In this document: positions 35,504-44,716 of the stretch, piece after piece | Numbering within the stretch: position 1 is the first letter of the stretch | How the letters are laid out: every line of letters starts with the position of its first letter | Assembly (NCBI RefSeq): GCF_002845745.1 | Contig: NZ_PIUM01000023.1 | Span: 1-64,000, forward strand | Origin: Telmatospirillum siberiense | GTDB lineage: Bacteria > Pseudomonadota > Alphaproteobacteria > Rhodospirillales > Magnetospirillaceae | Reading direction: 5' to 3' | DNA length: 64,000 nt | Position numbers and translations under genes: made by a program | Notes under the pieces: model-generated | What the model was told of the DNA's origin: nothing | Seen by the model: only the letters and a program-made list of their open reading frames with translations | The model's database searches: none

Positions 35504-37531
35504 CTAATTCAATCCGCGTTTCTCCAGCAGTGGCTCGACGTGGGGCGGACGCCCCCGGAAAGCGACGTAAAGCGCCATCGGATCGTGGGTGTCTCCGGCG
35601 GAGTAGATGTCCTTCAGGCGGGCGGCCAGGGATGGCTCGAAGGGATCCTTCGCCTCGGTGAAGGCGGCGAAGCCGTCGGCATCCAGGACTTCCGCCCAAA
35701 GATAGGCGTAATAGCCGGCGGCATAGCCGCTGCCGGCGAACAGATGCTGGAAATGCGCCGGCCGATGGCGCACGCCGATCTCCGCCGGCATGCCGATGCG
35801 TTCCAGCAGGTCCTTTTCGAAGGCGTCGACATCGCTGTCCGTCATGGGCGCGCTATGGAAGGCGAGGTCGAGGAGGGCTGCCGCCGTATATTCCACCGTG
35901 GCGAAGCCCTGATTGAAGGTGCGGGTGGCCAGCAGTCGCCGGAGCAGGGCCTCGGGGATCGGTTCCCCCGTTCGATGATGCAGGGCGTAGCGCCGCAAGG
36001 TCCGGGGCTCGGACAGCCAATGTTCGAAGACCTGCGAGGGGAATTCGACGAAATCGCGGCGGACCGCGGTGCCTGACTGCGACGGGTAGCGCACTTTGCT
36101 CAGCAGGCCGTGCAGGGCGTGACCGAATTCATGGAACAAGGTGGTGGCGTCGTCAAAACTGAGCAGGGTGGGGCTGGCCTTGGCCACGTTGTTGTTGTTG
36201 ACGACGATGGGCAGCACCTCGCCGTCCAGGTCGGATTGGTCCCGGTAGCTGCTCATCCAGGCGCCCGAACGCTTGGCCGCCCGCGCGAAATTGTCTTGAA
36301 GGAACAATCCGATCGGCTTTCCGCCGGCATCCGTCACCTCATAGGCCCGCACGTCGGGGTGATAGACCGGCAGGTCTGCGCGTTCGGCGAAATTGAGGCC
36401 GAACAGCCGCTTGGCCGTATCGAAGGCGGCCTTCACCATGTTGTCGAGCACGAAATAGGGCTTCACCTCGGTTTCGTCGAGGTCATAGCGGGCCTTGCGG
36501 ACCTTCTCGGCGTAATAGCGCCAGTCCCATGGCGCGATGGGCTCGTTCATGCCCTCGGACCTGGCCTCGCTTTCCAGCAGGGCGCGTTCCTCGGCGGCCT
36601 TTCGTTTGGCCGGTATCCAGACCTGGTCGAGCAACCCATGGGCGGCGGAGACGGTTTGGGCCATGGAATCGTCCAGCTTGAAGGCGGCATAGCTGTCGTA
36701 GCCAAGAAGCCGCGCCTGCTCGGCCCGCAAGGCGACGATTTCGCGGATCAATGGCCGGTTGTCGTGATCGCCGGGCCTGCCGCCCCGCCTGCTCCAGGAC
36801 TGGTAGGCTTCCCGGCGCAGGTCGCGGCGCGCAGAGAAGGTGAGAAACGGTTCGACCGATGAGCGAGCCAGGGTGATCACCCAGCCGCCCTTCAATCCCC
36901 GCTCTTCCGCAGCCTGCCTGGCGGCATTGCGCAATGCCTCGGGGAGGCCGTCGAGATCGTTTTCGGTCAGGCTCAGATGCCAGTCCTTTTCGTCGAAAAG
37001 GACGTTTTGGCCGAATGTGGTGTGCAGCGTGGCCAGCCGTTCGGAAATGGCCGCCATGCGGATTTTCGCCTCGCCGGAAAGGCCGGCGCCGCTGCGGATG
37101 AAATCGAGGTGACGGCGCTCCAGCAGACGCATCTGGTCCTCGCTCAATCCCAACGCGCGGCGCTTTTCATGGAGTTCGGCGATGCGGGCGAACAGATGCG
37201 GGTTGAGGCTGATGCGCATCTGATGCTGGGCGAGTTTCGGCGCATAGTCGCGTTCGACGGCGTCCAACGCATCGGTGGTGTCGCTGGAGGTCAGGTTGAA
37301 GAAGACGTTGGCGACGCGTTCCAGCAGGCGGCCGCTGCGCTCCAGGGCTTCGATGGTGTTGGCGAAGTCGGGTGACCGGATGTCGCCGGCAATGGCTTCG
37401 ATTTCCGCCAGATGGTCAGCCATGCCTCGATCGAAAGCGGGGGGAAAATGCTCCGGACGGATGCGCTCGAAGGGAGGCATCTGGTAAGGCGTGGTCCAGG
37501 TTTCGAAAAAGGGATTGTCTCTCATGCGCAT
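35504..37531 (-). CDS. dcp: M3 family oligopeptidase (peptidyl-dipeptidase Dcp type)
   Basis: Zinc metallopeptidase that degrades short peptides in the cytoplasm. The start near MRMRDNPFFETW, preceded by AAGGACG, gives about 675 residues, normal for Dcp/OpdA. The zinc site is FHEFGHALHGLLSKV, with the distal glutamate supplied further on in FPSQVFEHWL. C-terminal substrate-binding tyrosines occur in AGSGYAAGYYAYLW. The reading frame runs upstream to 37678 without family similarity, so the longer start is rejected. Confidence 0.93.
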   Translation of the reverse strand: MRMRDNPFFETWTTPYQMPPFERIRPEHFPPAFDRGMADHLAEIEAIAGDIRSPDFANTIEALERSGRLLERVANVFFNLTSSDTTDALDAVERDYAPKLAQHQMRISLNPHLFARIAELHEKRRALGLSEDQMRLLERRHLDFIRSGAGLSGEAKIRMAAISERLATLHTTFGQNVLFDEKDWHLSLTENDLDGLPEALRNAARQAAEERGLKGGWVITLARSSVEPFLTFSARRDLRREAYQSWSRRGGRPGDHDNRPLIREIVALRAEQARLLGYDSYAAFKLDDSMAQTVSAAHGLLDQVWIPAKRKAAEERALLESEARSEGMNEPIAPWDWRYYAEKVRKARYDLDETEVKPYFVLDNMVKAAFDTAKRLFGLNFAERADLPVYHPDVRAYEVTDAGGKPIGLFLQDNFARAAKRSGAWMSSYRDQSDLDGEVLPIVVNNNNVAKASPTLLSFDDATTLFHEFGHALHGLLSKVRYPSQSGTAVRRDFVEFPSQVFEHWLSEPRTLRRYALHHRTGEPIPEALLRRLLATRTFNQGFATVEYTAAALLDLAFHSAPMTDSDVDAFEKDLLERIGMPAEIGVRHRPAHFQHLFAGSGYAAGYYAYLWAEVLDADGFAAFTEAKDPFEPSLAARLKDIYSAGDTHDPMALYVAFRGRPPHVEPLLEKRGLN

Positions 37532-37947
37532 TTCGTCCTTCGCACTTTTTCGTGCATTTCGATGGAGGTGCCTATCCGTAGATATAGGCTTCGGGCGGCG
37601 TAAGGGAATCCGAAAATCATCCCAACCTTCCCGCATCCGGTGCGGATTTGCGTCTTGACCTTCGCGATGAGCGGGCATATTGAAGCCTCATCGCCGGGTG
37701 ACTTCGTGCATTCGGCGATATCTCGCAACAACTCAGAGTGACTTTATGACCCCGCGACCGAGCAGTTCGTCCGCGGAGCCTCCCAGTCGGCGTTTTTCGT
37801 CGATTGCGTGGATTCCGGATTTTATTGCCCAGGATTGTTCCGGGACTGATCTGAGACGGCGCCCCGCCATGCGGTGAGCCCCGGATCCGTCAGTCGTGGC
37901 ACCTCCTGGGATGACATCGTCAACCCGCTTCTTAAGAGGAGGTGCTC
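37532..37947. other. Intergenic region between dcp and a small ORF
   Basis: About 415 bases with divergent genes on either side. It must contain the dcp promoter. I see no convincing promoter match, repeat or RNA in it; short frames such as the one from 37747 lack a ribosome site. Confidence 0.4.
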
Positions 37948-38151
37948 ATGGCTTTCGCATCGGCCATCGCTTCGCCCATTGATTTTTTCGTCACGACCAC
38001 TGTCGCGCGAGGCGCGGCATTGGTGAAAAAGCCGCGTCGTCTGGTCCGTCGCTGGACCGTCGATTCCGCGACCGGCCGGCTCGTCTGCGCCTGGGAGTCC
38101 GATCCGGACTCCCGAAGACCCATTCCGCATCTCCGACTCGTCCGGATCTGA
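37948..38151 (+). CDS. Small hypothetical protein
   Basis: A 67-residue product starting MAFASAIASPIDFFVTTTVARG, then a basic middle (KKPRRLVRRWTVDSATGRL) and ending PHLRLVRI. A strong AGGAGG lies five bases ahead of the ATG, the best argument that it is real. I do not recognise the family. A large palindrome begins at its stop codon. It could be a small nucleic-acid or membrane-associated protein; nothing in the sequence decides. Confidence 0.6.
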   Translation: MAFASAIASPIDFFVTTTVARGAALVKKPRRLVRRWTVDSATGRLVCAWESDPDSRRPIPHLRLVRI

Positions 38152-38184
38152 TGGTCATCGGTGCCGGCCGGCACCGATGACCAT
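38151..38184 (+). terminator. 34-bp palindrome directly after the small ORF
   Basis: ATGGTCATCGGTGCCGG and its exact reverse complement run back to back, beginning at the last base of the stop codon. No T-run. Probable terminator hairpin. Confidence 0.6.
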
Positions 38185-38320
38185 CATGGATGGAACGTGG
38201 GTATCCCGGGATTTCCGGGCGGCGTGATCCGCGCCTGCCTCAGGAATAGGGCTATCTCATTAAAAATACAGTGAATTTCAGTATCGCCTGACGGCGGGCG
38301 AAGCCAAAGGGATCGCAAGT

Positions 38321-39973
38321 ATGAGCCATATTGAACTCGAAATCGTGCCGCAGGGGGCCGTCCTCGACGAGGCGCATGTCGGACATATTCGCGGCGCGCT
38401 GGGCACCATCAGACAGGGCGATGCGGCGCCCCGCACGAGCTGGATGGCGCGTTTCAAGACGTTGCTCGCCATCCTCGGCCCTGGACTGATCGTCATGGTG
38501 GGCGACAATGACGCCGGTGCGTTCGGCACCTATACGCAGGCCGGGCAGAATTACGGAACGGCCCTGCTGTGGACCCTGCTGTTGCTGGTTCCCGTTCTCT
38601 ACGTCAATCAGGAAATGGTGCTGCGGTTGGGTGTCGTCGCCCGCGTCGGCCATGCGCGCCTCATCCTCGAACGATTCGGCAAGTTCTGGGGCGCGTTCAG
38701 TGTGATCGATCTGTTCTTGCTGAACGCCCTGACCATTGTCACCGAATTCATCGGAATCAGTCTGGCGCTCGATTATCTGGGCGTTTCCAGGGAGATCGGC
38801 GTCGCCGCCGCGGCCCTGTTGATCATGCTGGCGGCAGGAACGGGGGATTTCCGTCGTTTCGAGCGTTTTTCCCTGATCCTGTGCGCCGGCAGTCTGCTGC
38901 TGGTGCCGGTCTTCCTTTGGGTTCATCCGCCCTTCGCGCAGGTGGCGCGCGACATGGTCGTGCCGCAATTGCCGGAAGGCGCCAGGTTGAGTGACGTGAT
39001 GCTGCTGATCATCGCCATCGTCGGAACCACGGTGGCGCCGTGGCAACTGTTCTTTCAGCAGAGCTATATCATCGACAAGCGCATCACGCCCCGTTTCATG
39101 CGTTACGAGCGGGTCGACCTGTGGCTCGGCATCGTGCTGGTGATCATCGGCGCGGTGGCCATGATGGCTTTTACCGCCGCCACCTTCGGCGGCCATTCCG
39201 AATTCGGTAATTTCTCCGATGCCGGCGCCGTCGCCGCCGGGCTTGAGACTTATGTCGGGCGGACCCCCGGCGTGCTGTTCGCCATAGCTCTGATCGATGC
39301 CAGCATCATCGGTGCCTCGGCGGTGTCTCTTTCCACCGCCTACGCCATCGGCGATGTGCTGTCGCTCAAGCATTCGCTGCACCGCAAACCGTCGGATGCC
39401 AAGGTTTTCTATCTGGTCTATTGCGGTCTCATCGCTCTGGCGGCGGCATTGGTGCTGACCCCCGGGACTCCGCTCGGTCTGCTGACCAACGCGGTGCAGA
39501 CCCTGGCCGGCGTTCTGCTTCCCAGCGCCACGGTATTCCTGCTGTTGCTCTGCAACGACAAGGCGGTCTTGGGGCCATGGGTCAACTCCCGGCTTCTCAA
39601 TTATTTCACCGGCGCCGTCATCGCCGTGCTGGTCATGCTCTCGATGATCCTGACGGCTTCGGTTCTTTGGCCGGACTTGAGCGAGCAGGTCATCTTCCTC
39701 GTCTTAATCGGCGGCGGCTTGACGGCGGCGGTCGTCGCCCTGGCGTTCGTTGTGTGGGGGCATGGCCGTCCTCCGTCGCCGGCGATGGGGAACGGGGGGA
39801 ATGCGGGGGAGGTGAAGGCCACTTGGATGATGCCGCCTCTCAAGACTTTGCCGCCGGCCCGCCTGTCCCCCGCAAGTCGCCTGTGGATGGGACTGTTGCG
39901 CGGCTATCTGGTCATCGCCGGTGGGCTTGTGCTTGTCCGGATCGTGCAGTTGGCGATCGGTACCGCCGGTTAG
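38321..39973 (+). CDS. NRAMP-related divalent cation transporter with altered metal site
   Basis: A 550-residue membrane protein with about eleven to twelve helices, clearly of the NRAMP fold (LGPGLIVMVGDNDAGAFGTYTQAGQNYG as helix 1). The helix-1 DPGN signature reads DAGA here, keeping the aspartate but losing the asparagine. The helix-6 segment that normally reads MPHN reads APWQ (TTVAPWQLFFQQS), losing the metal-coordinating methionine. Such changes occur in NRAMP-related proteins that do not follow the Mn/Fe rule, for example magnesium transporters. The substrate is therefore open. A FetAB-type exporter follows. Confidence 0.85.
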   Translation: MSHIELEIVPQGAVLDEAHVGHIRGALGTIRQGDAAPRTSWMARFKTLLAILGPGLIVMVGDNDAGAFGTYTQAGQNYGTALLWTLLLLVPVLYVNQEMVLRLGVVARVGHARLILERFGKFWGAFSVIDLFLLNALTIVTEFIGISLALDYLGVSREIGVAAAALLIMLAAGTGDFRRFERFSLILCAGSLLLVPVFLWVHPPFAQVARDMVVPQLPEGARLSDVMLLIIAIVGTTVAPWQLFFQQSYIIDKRITPRFMRYERVDLWLGIVLVIIGAVAMMAFTAATFGGHSEFGNFSDAGAVAAGLETYVGRTPGVLFAIALIDASIIGASAVSLSTAYAIGDVLSLKHSLHRKPSDAKVFYLVYCGLIALAAALVLTPGTPLGLLTNAVQTLAGVLLPSATVFLLLLCNDKAVLGPWVNSRLLNYFTGAVIAVLVMLSMILTASVLWPDLSEQVIFLVLIGGGLTAAVVALAFVVWGHGRPPSPAMGNGGNAGEVKATWMMPPLKTLPPARLSPASRLWMGLLRGYLVIAGGLVLVRIVQLAIGTAG

Positions 39974-40045
39974 CCGGGGTGGGGGGCATCCGCGATGCCA
40001 TCAACCGTTTACAAAGCGTGGTGGGCCAACTGATTGAATTGTTAT

Positions 40046-40087
40046 GAAAGTCCGACGGATGGCGGCGGCGCCGTCCGTCGGACTTTC
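40046..40087 (+). terminator. Hairpin after the NRAMP-related gene
   Basis: Fourteen-base perfect arms GAAAGTCCGACGGA and TCCGTCGGACTTTC around a GC-rich loop. Likely terminator although it lacks a long T-run. Confidence 0.6.
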
Positions 40088-40095
40088 ACCACTCG

Positions 40096-40126
40096 TGGCG
40101 CGTTTCATCTTAAATGAAAGGTGCCA
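40096..40126. repeat. Imperfect inverted repeat TGGCGCGTTTCAT/ATGAAAGGTGCCA
   Basis: Imperfect thirteen-base arms around CTTA. It is followed by AAGCCCGAGCGGCGC, which also occurs after hypD. Confidence 0.4.
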
Positions 40127-40183
40127 CCAAGCCCGAGCGGCGCCTGAGCATCGCCGAAGCCGGAGGCGAAGGCTTCACAAAAA

Positions 40184-40226
40184 GCCTAGTCGAACATGTC
40201 ATTTCAAATGACATGTTCGACTAGGC
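40184..40226. repeat. 43-bp perfect palindrome upstream of fetA
   Basis: Arms 40184-40204 and 40206-40226 are exact reverse complements (starting GCCTAGTCGAACATG) with a single central C. It ends 32 bases before fetA. It could be an operator, a cruciform, or the last hairpin of the upstream spacer. Confidence 0.7.
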
Positions 40227-40257
40227 CGCAATGAAGGTTCATGGTTAAATCCCTGCC

Positions 40258-40854
40258 ATGCTTGTCATTTCCCAATTGAGCCGGTCTGGTCTGGCGCCCG
40301 CTTCCTTTTCGTTGGATTACGGCGAATGCGTCGCCGTTCGTGGTCCGTCGGGGGCCGGAAAATCCCTATTGTTGCGTTCTATCGTCGATTTGGATCCCAA
40401 CAGCGGCGAGGTCAGTCTCGACGGTGTGGCGCGGGAGGCGATGGACGGTCCGGCCTGGCGACGGCTGGTCGGCTATCTGCCGGCCGAGCCCGGTTGGTGG
40501 GATGATCGCGTCGGCCGGCATTTTTCAGATTGGGCGACGGCCTTGCCCCTGGTCGAGCGGCTGGGGTTGCCGGCCGATGCCGGGGACTGGCCATTGACCC
40601 GGCCCTCGACCGGCGAGCGCATGCGCCTCGCCCTGGTGCGGGCCCTGACGCAGAGTCCGAAGGTGCTCCTTCTCGACGAACCGACGGCGGCCTTGGACGC
40701 GGCGTCGGTGTCGGTGGTGGAGGCGATGATCGCCGAGCGCGTCCGGGATGGGTTGGCGGTGCTGTGGGTCACCCATGATGCCGCTCAGGGCGAGCGGGTG
40801 GCCAGGCGTTTTCTGCGGGTCGAAGCCGGACAGGTGCGGGAGGAGGCGGCATGA
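40258..40854 (+). CDS. fetA: ABC transporter ATP-binding protein (FetA type)
   Basis: ATPase partner of the permease at 40851. The 198-residue product is short for an ABC ATPase. It has Walker A GPSGAGKS, a signature altered to RPSTGERMRLALVRAL (TGE in place of SGG-Q), Walker B VLLLDEPTAALD, and the switch histidine in VTHD. This small size and partner fit FetA/YbbL, linked in E. coli to iron export and peroxide resistance. It overlaps fetB by ATGA. Confidence 0.85.
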   Translation: MLVISQLSRSGLAPASFSLDYGECVAVRGPSGAGKSLLLRSIVDLDPNSGEVSLDGVAREAMDGPAWRRLVGYLPAEPGWWDDRVGRHFSDWATALPLVERLGLPADAGDWPLTRPSTGERMRLALVRALTQSPKVLLLDEPTAALDAASVSVVEAMIAERVRDGLAVLWVTHDAAQGERVARRFLRVEAGQVREEAA

Positions 40855-41660
40855 ACGGCTATATCGCTCTTTCCGCCACCGATCTGGCTTTGGGCAGCCT
40901 GCTGGTGCTGGCCAATGCCGCCCTTTCCCTGGCCCTGCATCTGGGGGTTCACCGGCGTCTGTTGATCGCCGCCGTTCGCATGGTGGTGCAGCTTTCGCTG
41001 ATGGGTTTGGTCCTGGCCACGCTGTTTTCCCATGTCTCACCCTGGTGGACGGGGCTGGCGGCGCTGGTCATGGTCCTGTTCGCCGGACGTGAGGCGACGG
41101 CGCGTCAGGATCGTCCCCTGGCGGGATGGTGGTCGTTCGGCCTTGGCACCTCCTGCATGAGCATGGCGGCCTGCCTGGTGACCATTTTCGCCCTGACGAC
41201 CGCCCTGCGTCCAGATCCCTGGTACGATCCGCGCTACGCCATTCCGCTTCTGGGGATGATTCTCGGTAACACCATGACCGGGGTTTCCCTTGGCTTGAAC
41301 ACCCTGACCAACGGTCTGGCGCAGCGCCGTTCGGGCGTCGAGGCTCGGCTGATGCTGGGGGCGCCACGTTTCGAGGCTTTGGGGCCGGTCATCCGCGATG
41401 CCCTGCGTAACGCCTTGATGCCGACCATCAACAGCATGTCGGCCACCGGGGTCGTTTCCCTGCCCGGGATGATGACCGGTCAGATCCTGGGCGGTGTCGC
41501 GCCGATGGAAGCGGTCAAATATCAGATCCTCATCATGTTCCTGATCGCCGGCGGTACCGGCATCGGCGCCGTCGGCGCGGTGATGGGGGGTGTTTTCCGC
41601 CTGACCGATGCCCGCCATCGCCTGCGGTTGGATCGGTTGCGGCCGTTGAGCGGGGAATGA
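40851..41660 (+). CDS. fetB: ABC transporter permease (FetB type)
   Basis: A 269-residue permease with about six or seven helices (LALGSLLVLANAALSLALHLGV, then LLGMILGNTMTGVSLGLN and GVVSLPGMMTGQILGG), which is the UPF0014/FetB family pattern. It starts within the fetA stop, so the pair is translated together. In E. coli FetAB exports iron; the NRAMP-related gene next door suggests metal homeostasis here too. The substrate remains an inference. Confidence 0.88.
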   Translation: MNGYIALSATDLALGSLLVLANAALSLALHLGVHRRLLIAAVRMVVQLSLMGLVLATLFSHVSPWWTGLAALVMVLFAGREATARQDRPLAGWWSFGLGTSCMSMAACLVTIFALTTALRPDPWYDPRYAIPLLGMILGNTMTGVSLGLNTLTNGLAQRRSGVEARLMLGAPRFEALGPVIRDALRNALMPTINSMSATGVVSLPGMMTGQILGGVAPMEAVKYQILIMFLIAGGTGIGAVGAVMGGVFRLTDARHRLRLDRLRPLSGE

Positions 41661-41713
41661 CGAAGGGTGCCGGGCATGGTAATAACAACGAGGGACATCT
41701 CCGGAGGATGAAG

Positions 41714-42229
41714 ATGAAAGCTGGCGCGGCCTCCATCGGCCTGGTCGTTCTCCTGGGTCTCGCGGCCTGTTCCGGAAATGCCCTGGCACCCAGTTCGGCG
41801 CGATCCGATGGTTCGCCGGCGGCTCCCAGCTTCAGCCAGTTTTCCGATATCCCGATCCCGGCCAAGGCCAGGATGGACGTTGACCAGTCGCTTCTGCTCG
41901 GCCATGGGGAAAGCTGGGTGGGGCGGCTCGTCTATACGACCGGGGGCGGAACGGGCCCCATCTACGACCTCTATAAGTCGGACATGCCCGGGTTCGGCTG
42001 GCAGGAAATCACCTCGGTGCGCGCCAGTATCAGCATCCAGACCTGGCAGCGCGCCGATCGCATCGCCACCGTGCAGATCCGGGACACCACTTTCGGCGTC
42101 GAAACCATCATCACCGTGGCTCCCGCCATCGGCGCGGGGACCGGAGGCGGCGGAGGCGGCTCTTACGCCACTCCACCGGCCCCGGCGGCCGCTCCGCAGC
42201 CCAGCGTTTCACGTCAGCCGCTTCGGTAA
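41714..42229 (+). CDS. Conserved lipoprotein, function unknown
   Basis: A 171-residue product with a lipoprotein signal: basic start MKAGAASIGLVVLLGLAACSGN and lipobox LAAC, giving a lipid-modified cysteine near residue 20. The mature part has FSQFSDIPIPAKARMDVDQSLLLG, LYKSDMPGFGWQEITSV and IATVQIRD, a compact alpha/beta domain. It ends in a Gly/Pro/Ala-rich tail. The pattern looks conserved in related alphaproteobacteria, but no role is known to me. GGAGG stands six bases before the chosen ATG. Confidence 0.8.
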   Translation: MKAGAASIGLVVLLGLAACSGNALAPSSARSDGSPAAPSFSQFSDIPIPAKARMDVDQSLLLGHGESWVGRLVYTTGGGTGPIYDLYKSDMPGFGWQEITSVRASISIQTWQRADRIATVQIRDTTFGVETIITVAPAIGAGTGGGGGGSYATPPAPAAAPQPSVSRQPLR

Positions 42230-42266
42230 GCCGGTCCCGGCGTGAGGCGCCGCTTCGGAAAACCAC

Positions 42267-43580
42267 TCAGCGGTTGACCACCCGTCCCGGAATGCGCAGC
42301 ACCAGGACGACGCCCAGCAGCATCAGCGCGGCCAGGATGTAGAGCGCCAGATCCGTGCTGTGCGTGGTGTCCTTGATCCAGCCGACGAGATAGGGGCTCA
42401 AGAAGCCGGCGCATTGGCCCAGCGAATTGATCAATGCCAAGCCGCCGGCCGCGGCCGAGGCGGTGAGGAAGCCGCCGGACAGCGGCCAGAACATGGGCAG
42501 CCCGGTCAGCGCCCCCATGGTCGCCAATGTCAATCCGATGGTGGCCACGGTCGTGCTGGAGGCGAAATTCGCGGCGATCAGCAATCCCACGACCCCCATC
42601 AGCATCGGCACCGCAAGATGCCAGCGACGCTCGCGTTTGGCATCGGCCGAACGGCCGACGATCACCATGAAGATGCTGGCCGCGAGATAGGGAATGGCGC
42701 TCAACCAGCCGATGGTCATCGGATTGGCGATGCCGCTTGATTTGATGATGGTCGGCAGCCAGAAGTTGATCGAATAGACGCCGCATTGAATGCAGAAATA
42801 GATGATCCCGAGAACCCAGACGCTGGGATTGCGCAGGACCCGCGCGAAGGAGTCCGAAACCGTGGCCGGGCGGTTCTTTTCATCGTCGATCAGGGCTTGC
42901 TTCAGGGCGTGGCGCTCGTTCTCGTTCAGCCATTTGGCCTGGTCGATGCCGTCGTTCAGCAGGAAGAACAGTCCGATGCCCAGCAGGATGGTCGGCAGTC
43001 CCTGCAGCAGATAAAGCCATTGCCATCCGGCCAATCCCCCCATGCCGGAGGCGAAGCTTTTCAGAATCCAGCCGGAGAACGGGCTGCCGATCAGGCCGGA
43101 AATGGGGATGGCCGACATGAACAGGGCGATGATCCGGCCCCGTTCGGCGGAGGGAAACCAAAGGGTGAAGTAAAGAATGATGCCGGGGAAGAAACCCGCC
43201 TCGGAAGCACCGGTGAGCAGGCGCAGGACGTAAAAGGACGTCGCCGAGGTGACGAACAGCAGGCAGGTCGAAAAGATGCCCCACAGGATCATGGTGACCG
43301 TCAGCCAGCGCCGCGCCCCCACCTTGTAGAGGGTAAGATTGCTGGGCACCCCGCAGAGGACATAGCCGATGAAAAAGATGCCGGCTCCCAGGCCGTAGAC
43401 GGTTTCGCTCAGGTGGAGATCATCGAGCATCTGCAGCTTGGCGAAGCCGACATTCACCCGGTCGAGGTAATTGAAGAGATAGCAGATGAATAGAAACGGC
43501 AGCAGGTGAAGCGCGACTTTTTTATATGTTTTTCTCAGATCGACGGGATTTTCTGGCTCCAAAACCGTGGTGGCCGTCAT
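42267..43580 (-). CDS. MFS transporter, anion:cation symporter type
   Basis: A 437-residue carrier with twelve helices. The helix-1 region FLFICYLFNYLDRVNVGFAKL is the hallmark of the anion:cation symporter branch (phthalate, tartrate, hexuronate carriers), followed by GAGIFFIGYVLCGVPSNL. The start at MTATTVLEPENP has AAGGAGG with good spacing, in preference to the upstream in-frame methionine. The substrate is probably an organic acid. A dyad sits in its upstream region. The aldo/keto reductase at 43733 is on the same strand and upstream of it. Confidence 0.9.
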   Translation of the reverse strand: MTATTVLEPENPVDLRKTYKKVALHLLPFLFICYLFNYLDRVNVGFAKLQMLDDLHLSETVYGLGAGIFFIGYVLCGVPSNLTLYKVGARRWLTVTMILWGIFSTCLLFVTSATSFYVLRLLTGASEAGFFPGIILYFTLWFPSAERGRIIALFMSAIPISGLIGSPFSGWILKSFASGMGGLAGWQWLYLLQGLPTILLGIGLFFLLNDGIDQAKWLNENERHALKQALIDDEKNRPATVSDSFARVLRNPSVWVLGIIYFCIQCGVYSINFWLPTIIKSSGIANPMTIGWLSAIPYLAASIFMVIVGRSADAKRERRWHLAVPMLMGVVGLLIAANFASSTTVATIGLTLATMGALTGLPMFWPLSGGFLTASAAAGGLALINSLGQCAGFLSPYLVGWIKDTTHSTDLALYILAALMLLGVVLVLRIPGRVVNR

Positions 43581-43636
43581 TGTTTCCTCCTTCGCATCTT
43601 CCGGTATGCCTGCGGGATTCATTTATTATTGATCCC

Positions 43637-43659
43637 GGTATAGTGCATCGCGATATACC
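43637..43659. promoter_or_regulatory. Dyad in the MFS promoter region
   Basis: GGTATA-N11-TATACC, with GCATCGCGA inside the spacer, about 60 bases ahead of the MFS start. Candidate operator; the regulator is unknown. Confidence 0.4.
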
Positions 43660-43732
43660 ATTACGGTTTTATCCCGCTTTTGGTATGGGCACAATCGGCG
43701 TGTCCCGGAATGGAACGCGTGGAGGGAATCGA

Positions 43733-44716
43733 TCAGAGATTGAGCGCCTGCATGCCTTGCGGCAGGTAGCGATCGCCCGCGGTGGCGCCGCGTGGAAAGG
43801 CTTCGTCGAGGCGTTGCAGATCATCCTCTGAAAGGGTGATGGACAAGGCGCCCAGATTTTCCTCCAACAGGGCGACCTGTTTGGTTCCCGGAATGGGGAC
43901 GATATCCTTGCCTTGCGCCAGCACCCAGGCCAGGGCCAGTTGCGCGGCGGTGCAGCGGTGTTCCTTCGCCATGCTCCGCACGGTTTCGGCCAGACGCAGA
44001 TTATGCGCGAAATTTTCCCCGGAAAAACGGGGATGATGGCGGCGCCAGTCGTTTTCCGGAATATCCTCGGGCCGGCGGAAACGTCCGGTGAGAAAACCGC
44101 GTCCGAGCGGGCTATAGGCTACGAATCCGATACCGAGTTCGCGGCAGGTGGAAAGGATTTCCGTTTCCGGATCGCGGCTCCACAGGGAATACTCGGTTTG
44201 CAGCGCGGCGATGGGATGGGTGGCCGCCGCCCGTCTGATCGTCGCCGGAGCCGCCTCGGACAGGCCGAGATGACGCACCTTGCCCTGACGGACCAGATCG
44301 GCCATGGCGCCGACGGTGTCCTCGATCGGCGTCTTGGGATCGACCCGATGCTGGTAGTAGAGATCGATGACGTCGATCCCCAGCCGCTGGAGGCTGGCGT
44401 CGCAGGCCTTGCGGACATAGTCCGGACGACCGTCAATCCCCAGGAATTCACCGTTGGGACCACGCACATTGCCGAATTTGGTGGCCAGCACCACCTGATC
44501 GCGGCGTCCCTTCAGGGCCCGTCCGACCAGGCGTTCGTTGTGGCCCCATCCGTACATATCGGCGGTGTCGAGCAGGGTGACGCCCAGATCGAGGGCACGA
44601 TGGATGGTGGCGATGGATTGCTCCTCGCTGCCGCCGGCATAGAATTCCGACATCCCCATGCAACCAAGGCCCAGCGCCGAGACGGAAAGATCGGGAGCGA
44701 GGAGACGGTTGCGCAA
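43733..44716 (-). CDS. Aldo/keto reductase
   Basis: NADPH-dependent reductase of aldehydes or ketones, TIM-barrel fold. The reading frame extends to 44812, but the family N-terminus begins [26 protein letters not shown] at 44716 with GGAG eight bases upstream is the best start, giving about 327 residues. The catalytic tetrad is visible: the aspartate and tyrosine in [11 protein letters not shown], the lysine in LATKFG and the histidine in YYQHRVDP. The late cofactor segment is VPIPGTKQ. Substrate unknown; it may act on the solute carried by the neighbouring MFS protein. Confidence 0.9.
   Translation of the reverse strand: MRNRLLAPDLSVSALGLGCMGMSEFYAGGSEEQSIATIHRALDLGVTLLDTADMYGWGHNERLVGRALKGRRDQVVLATKFGNVRGPNGEFLGIDGRPDYVRKACDASLQRLGIDVIDLYYQHRVDPKTPIEDTVGAMADLVRQGKVRHLGLSEAAPATIRRAAATHPIAALQTEYSLWSRDPETEILSTCRELGIGFVAYSPLGRGFLTGRFRRPEDIPENDWRRHHPRFSGENFAHNLRLAETVRSMAKEHRCTAAQLALAWVLAQGKDIVPIPGTKQVALLEENLGALSITLSEDDLQRLDEAFPRGATAGDRYLPQGMQALNL

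Noticed and set aside
37525-37678. Longer N-terminus for the M3 peptidase
   Set aside because: The extra 49 residues have no family similarity, while AAGGACG stands before the later start.
37747-37877. Possible 43-codon frame in the dcp upstream region
   Set aside because: No ribosome site and no family resemblance; kept as unexplained intergenic DNA.
38252-39382. Minus-strand frame of 376 codons opposite the NRAMP-related gene
   Set aside because: Hydrophobic codons on the plus strand read as H/Q/D/G on the other; no independent signal.
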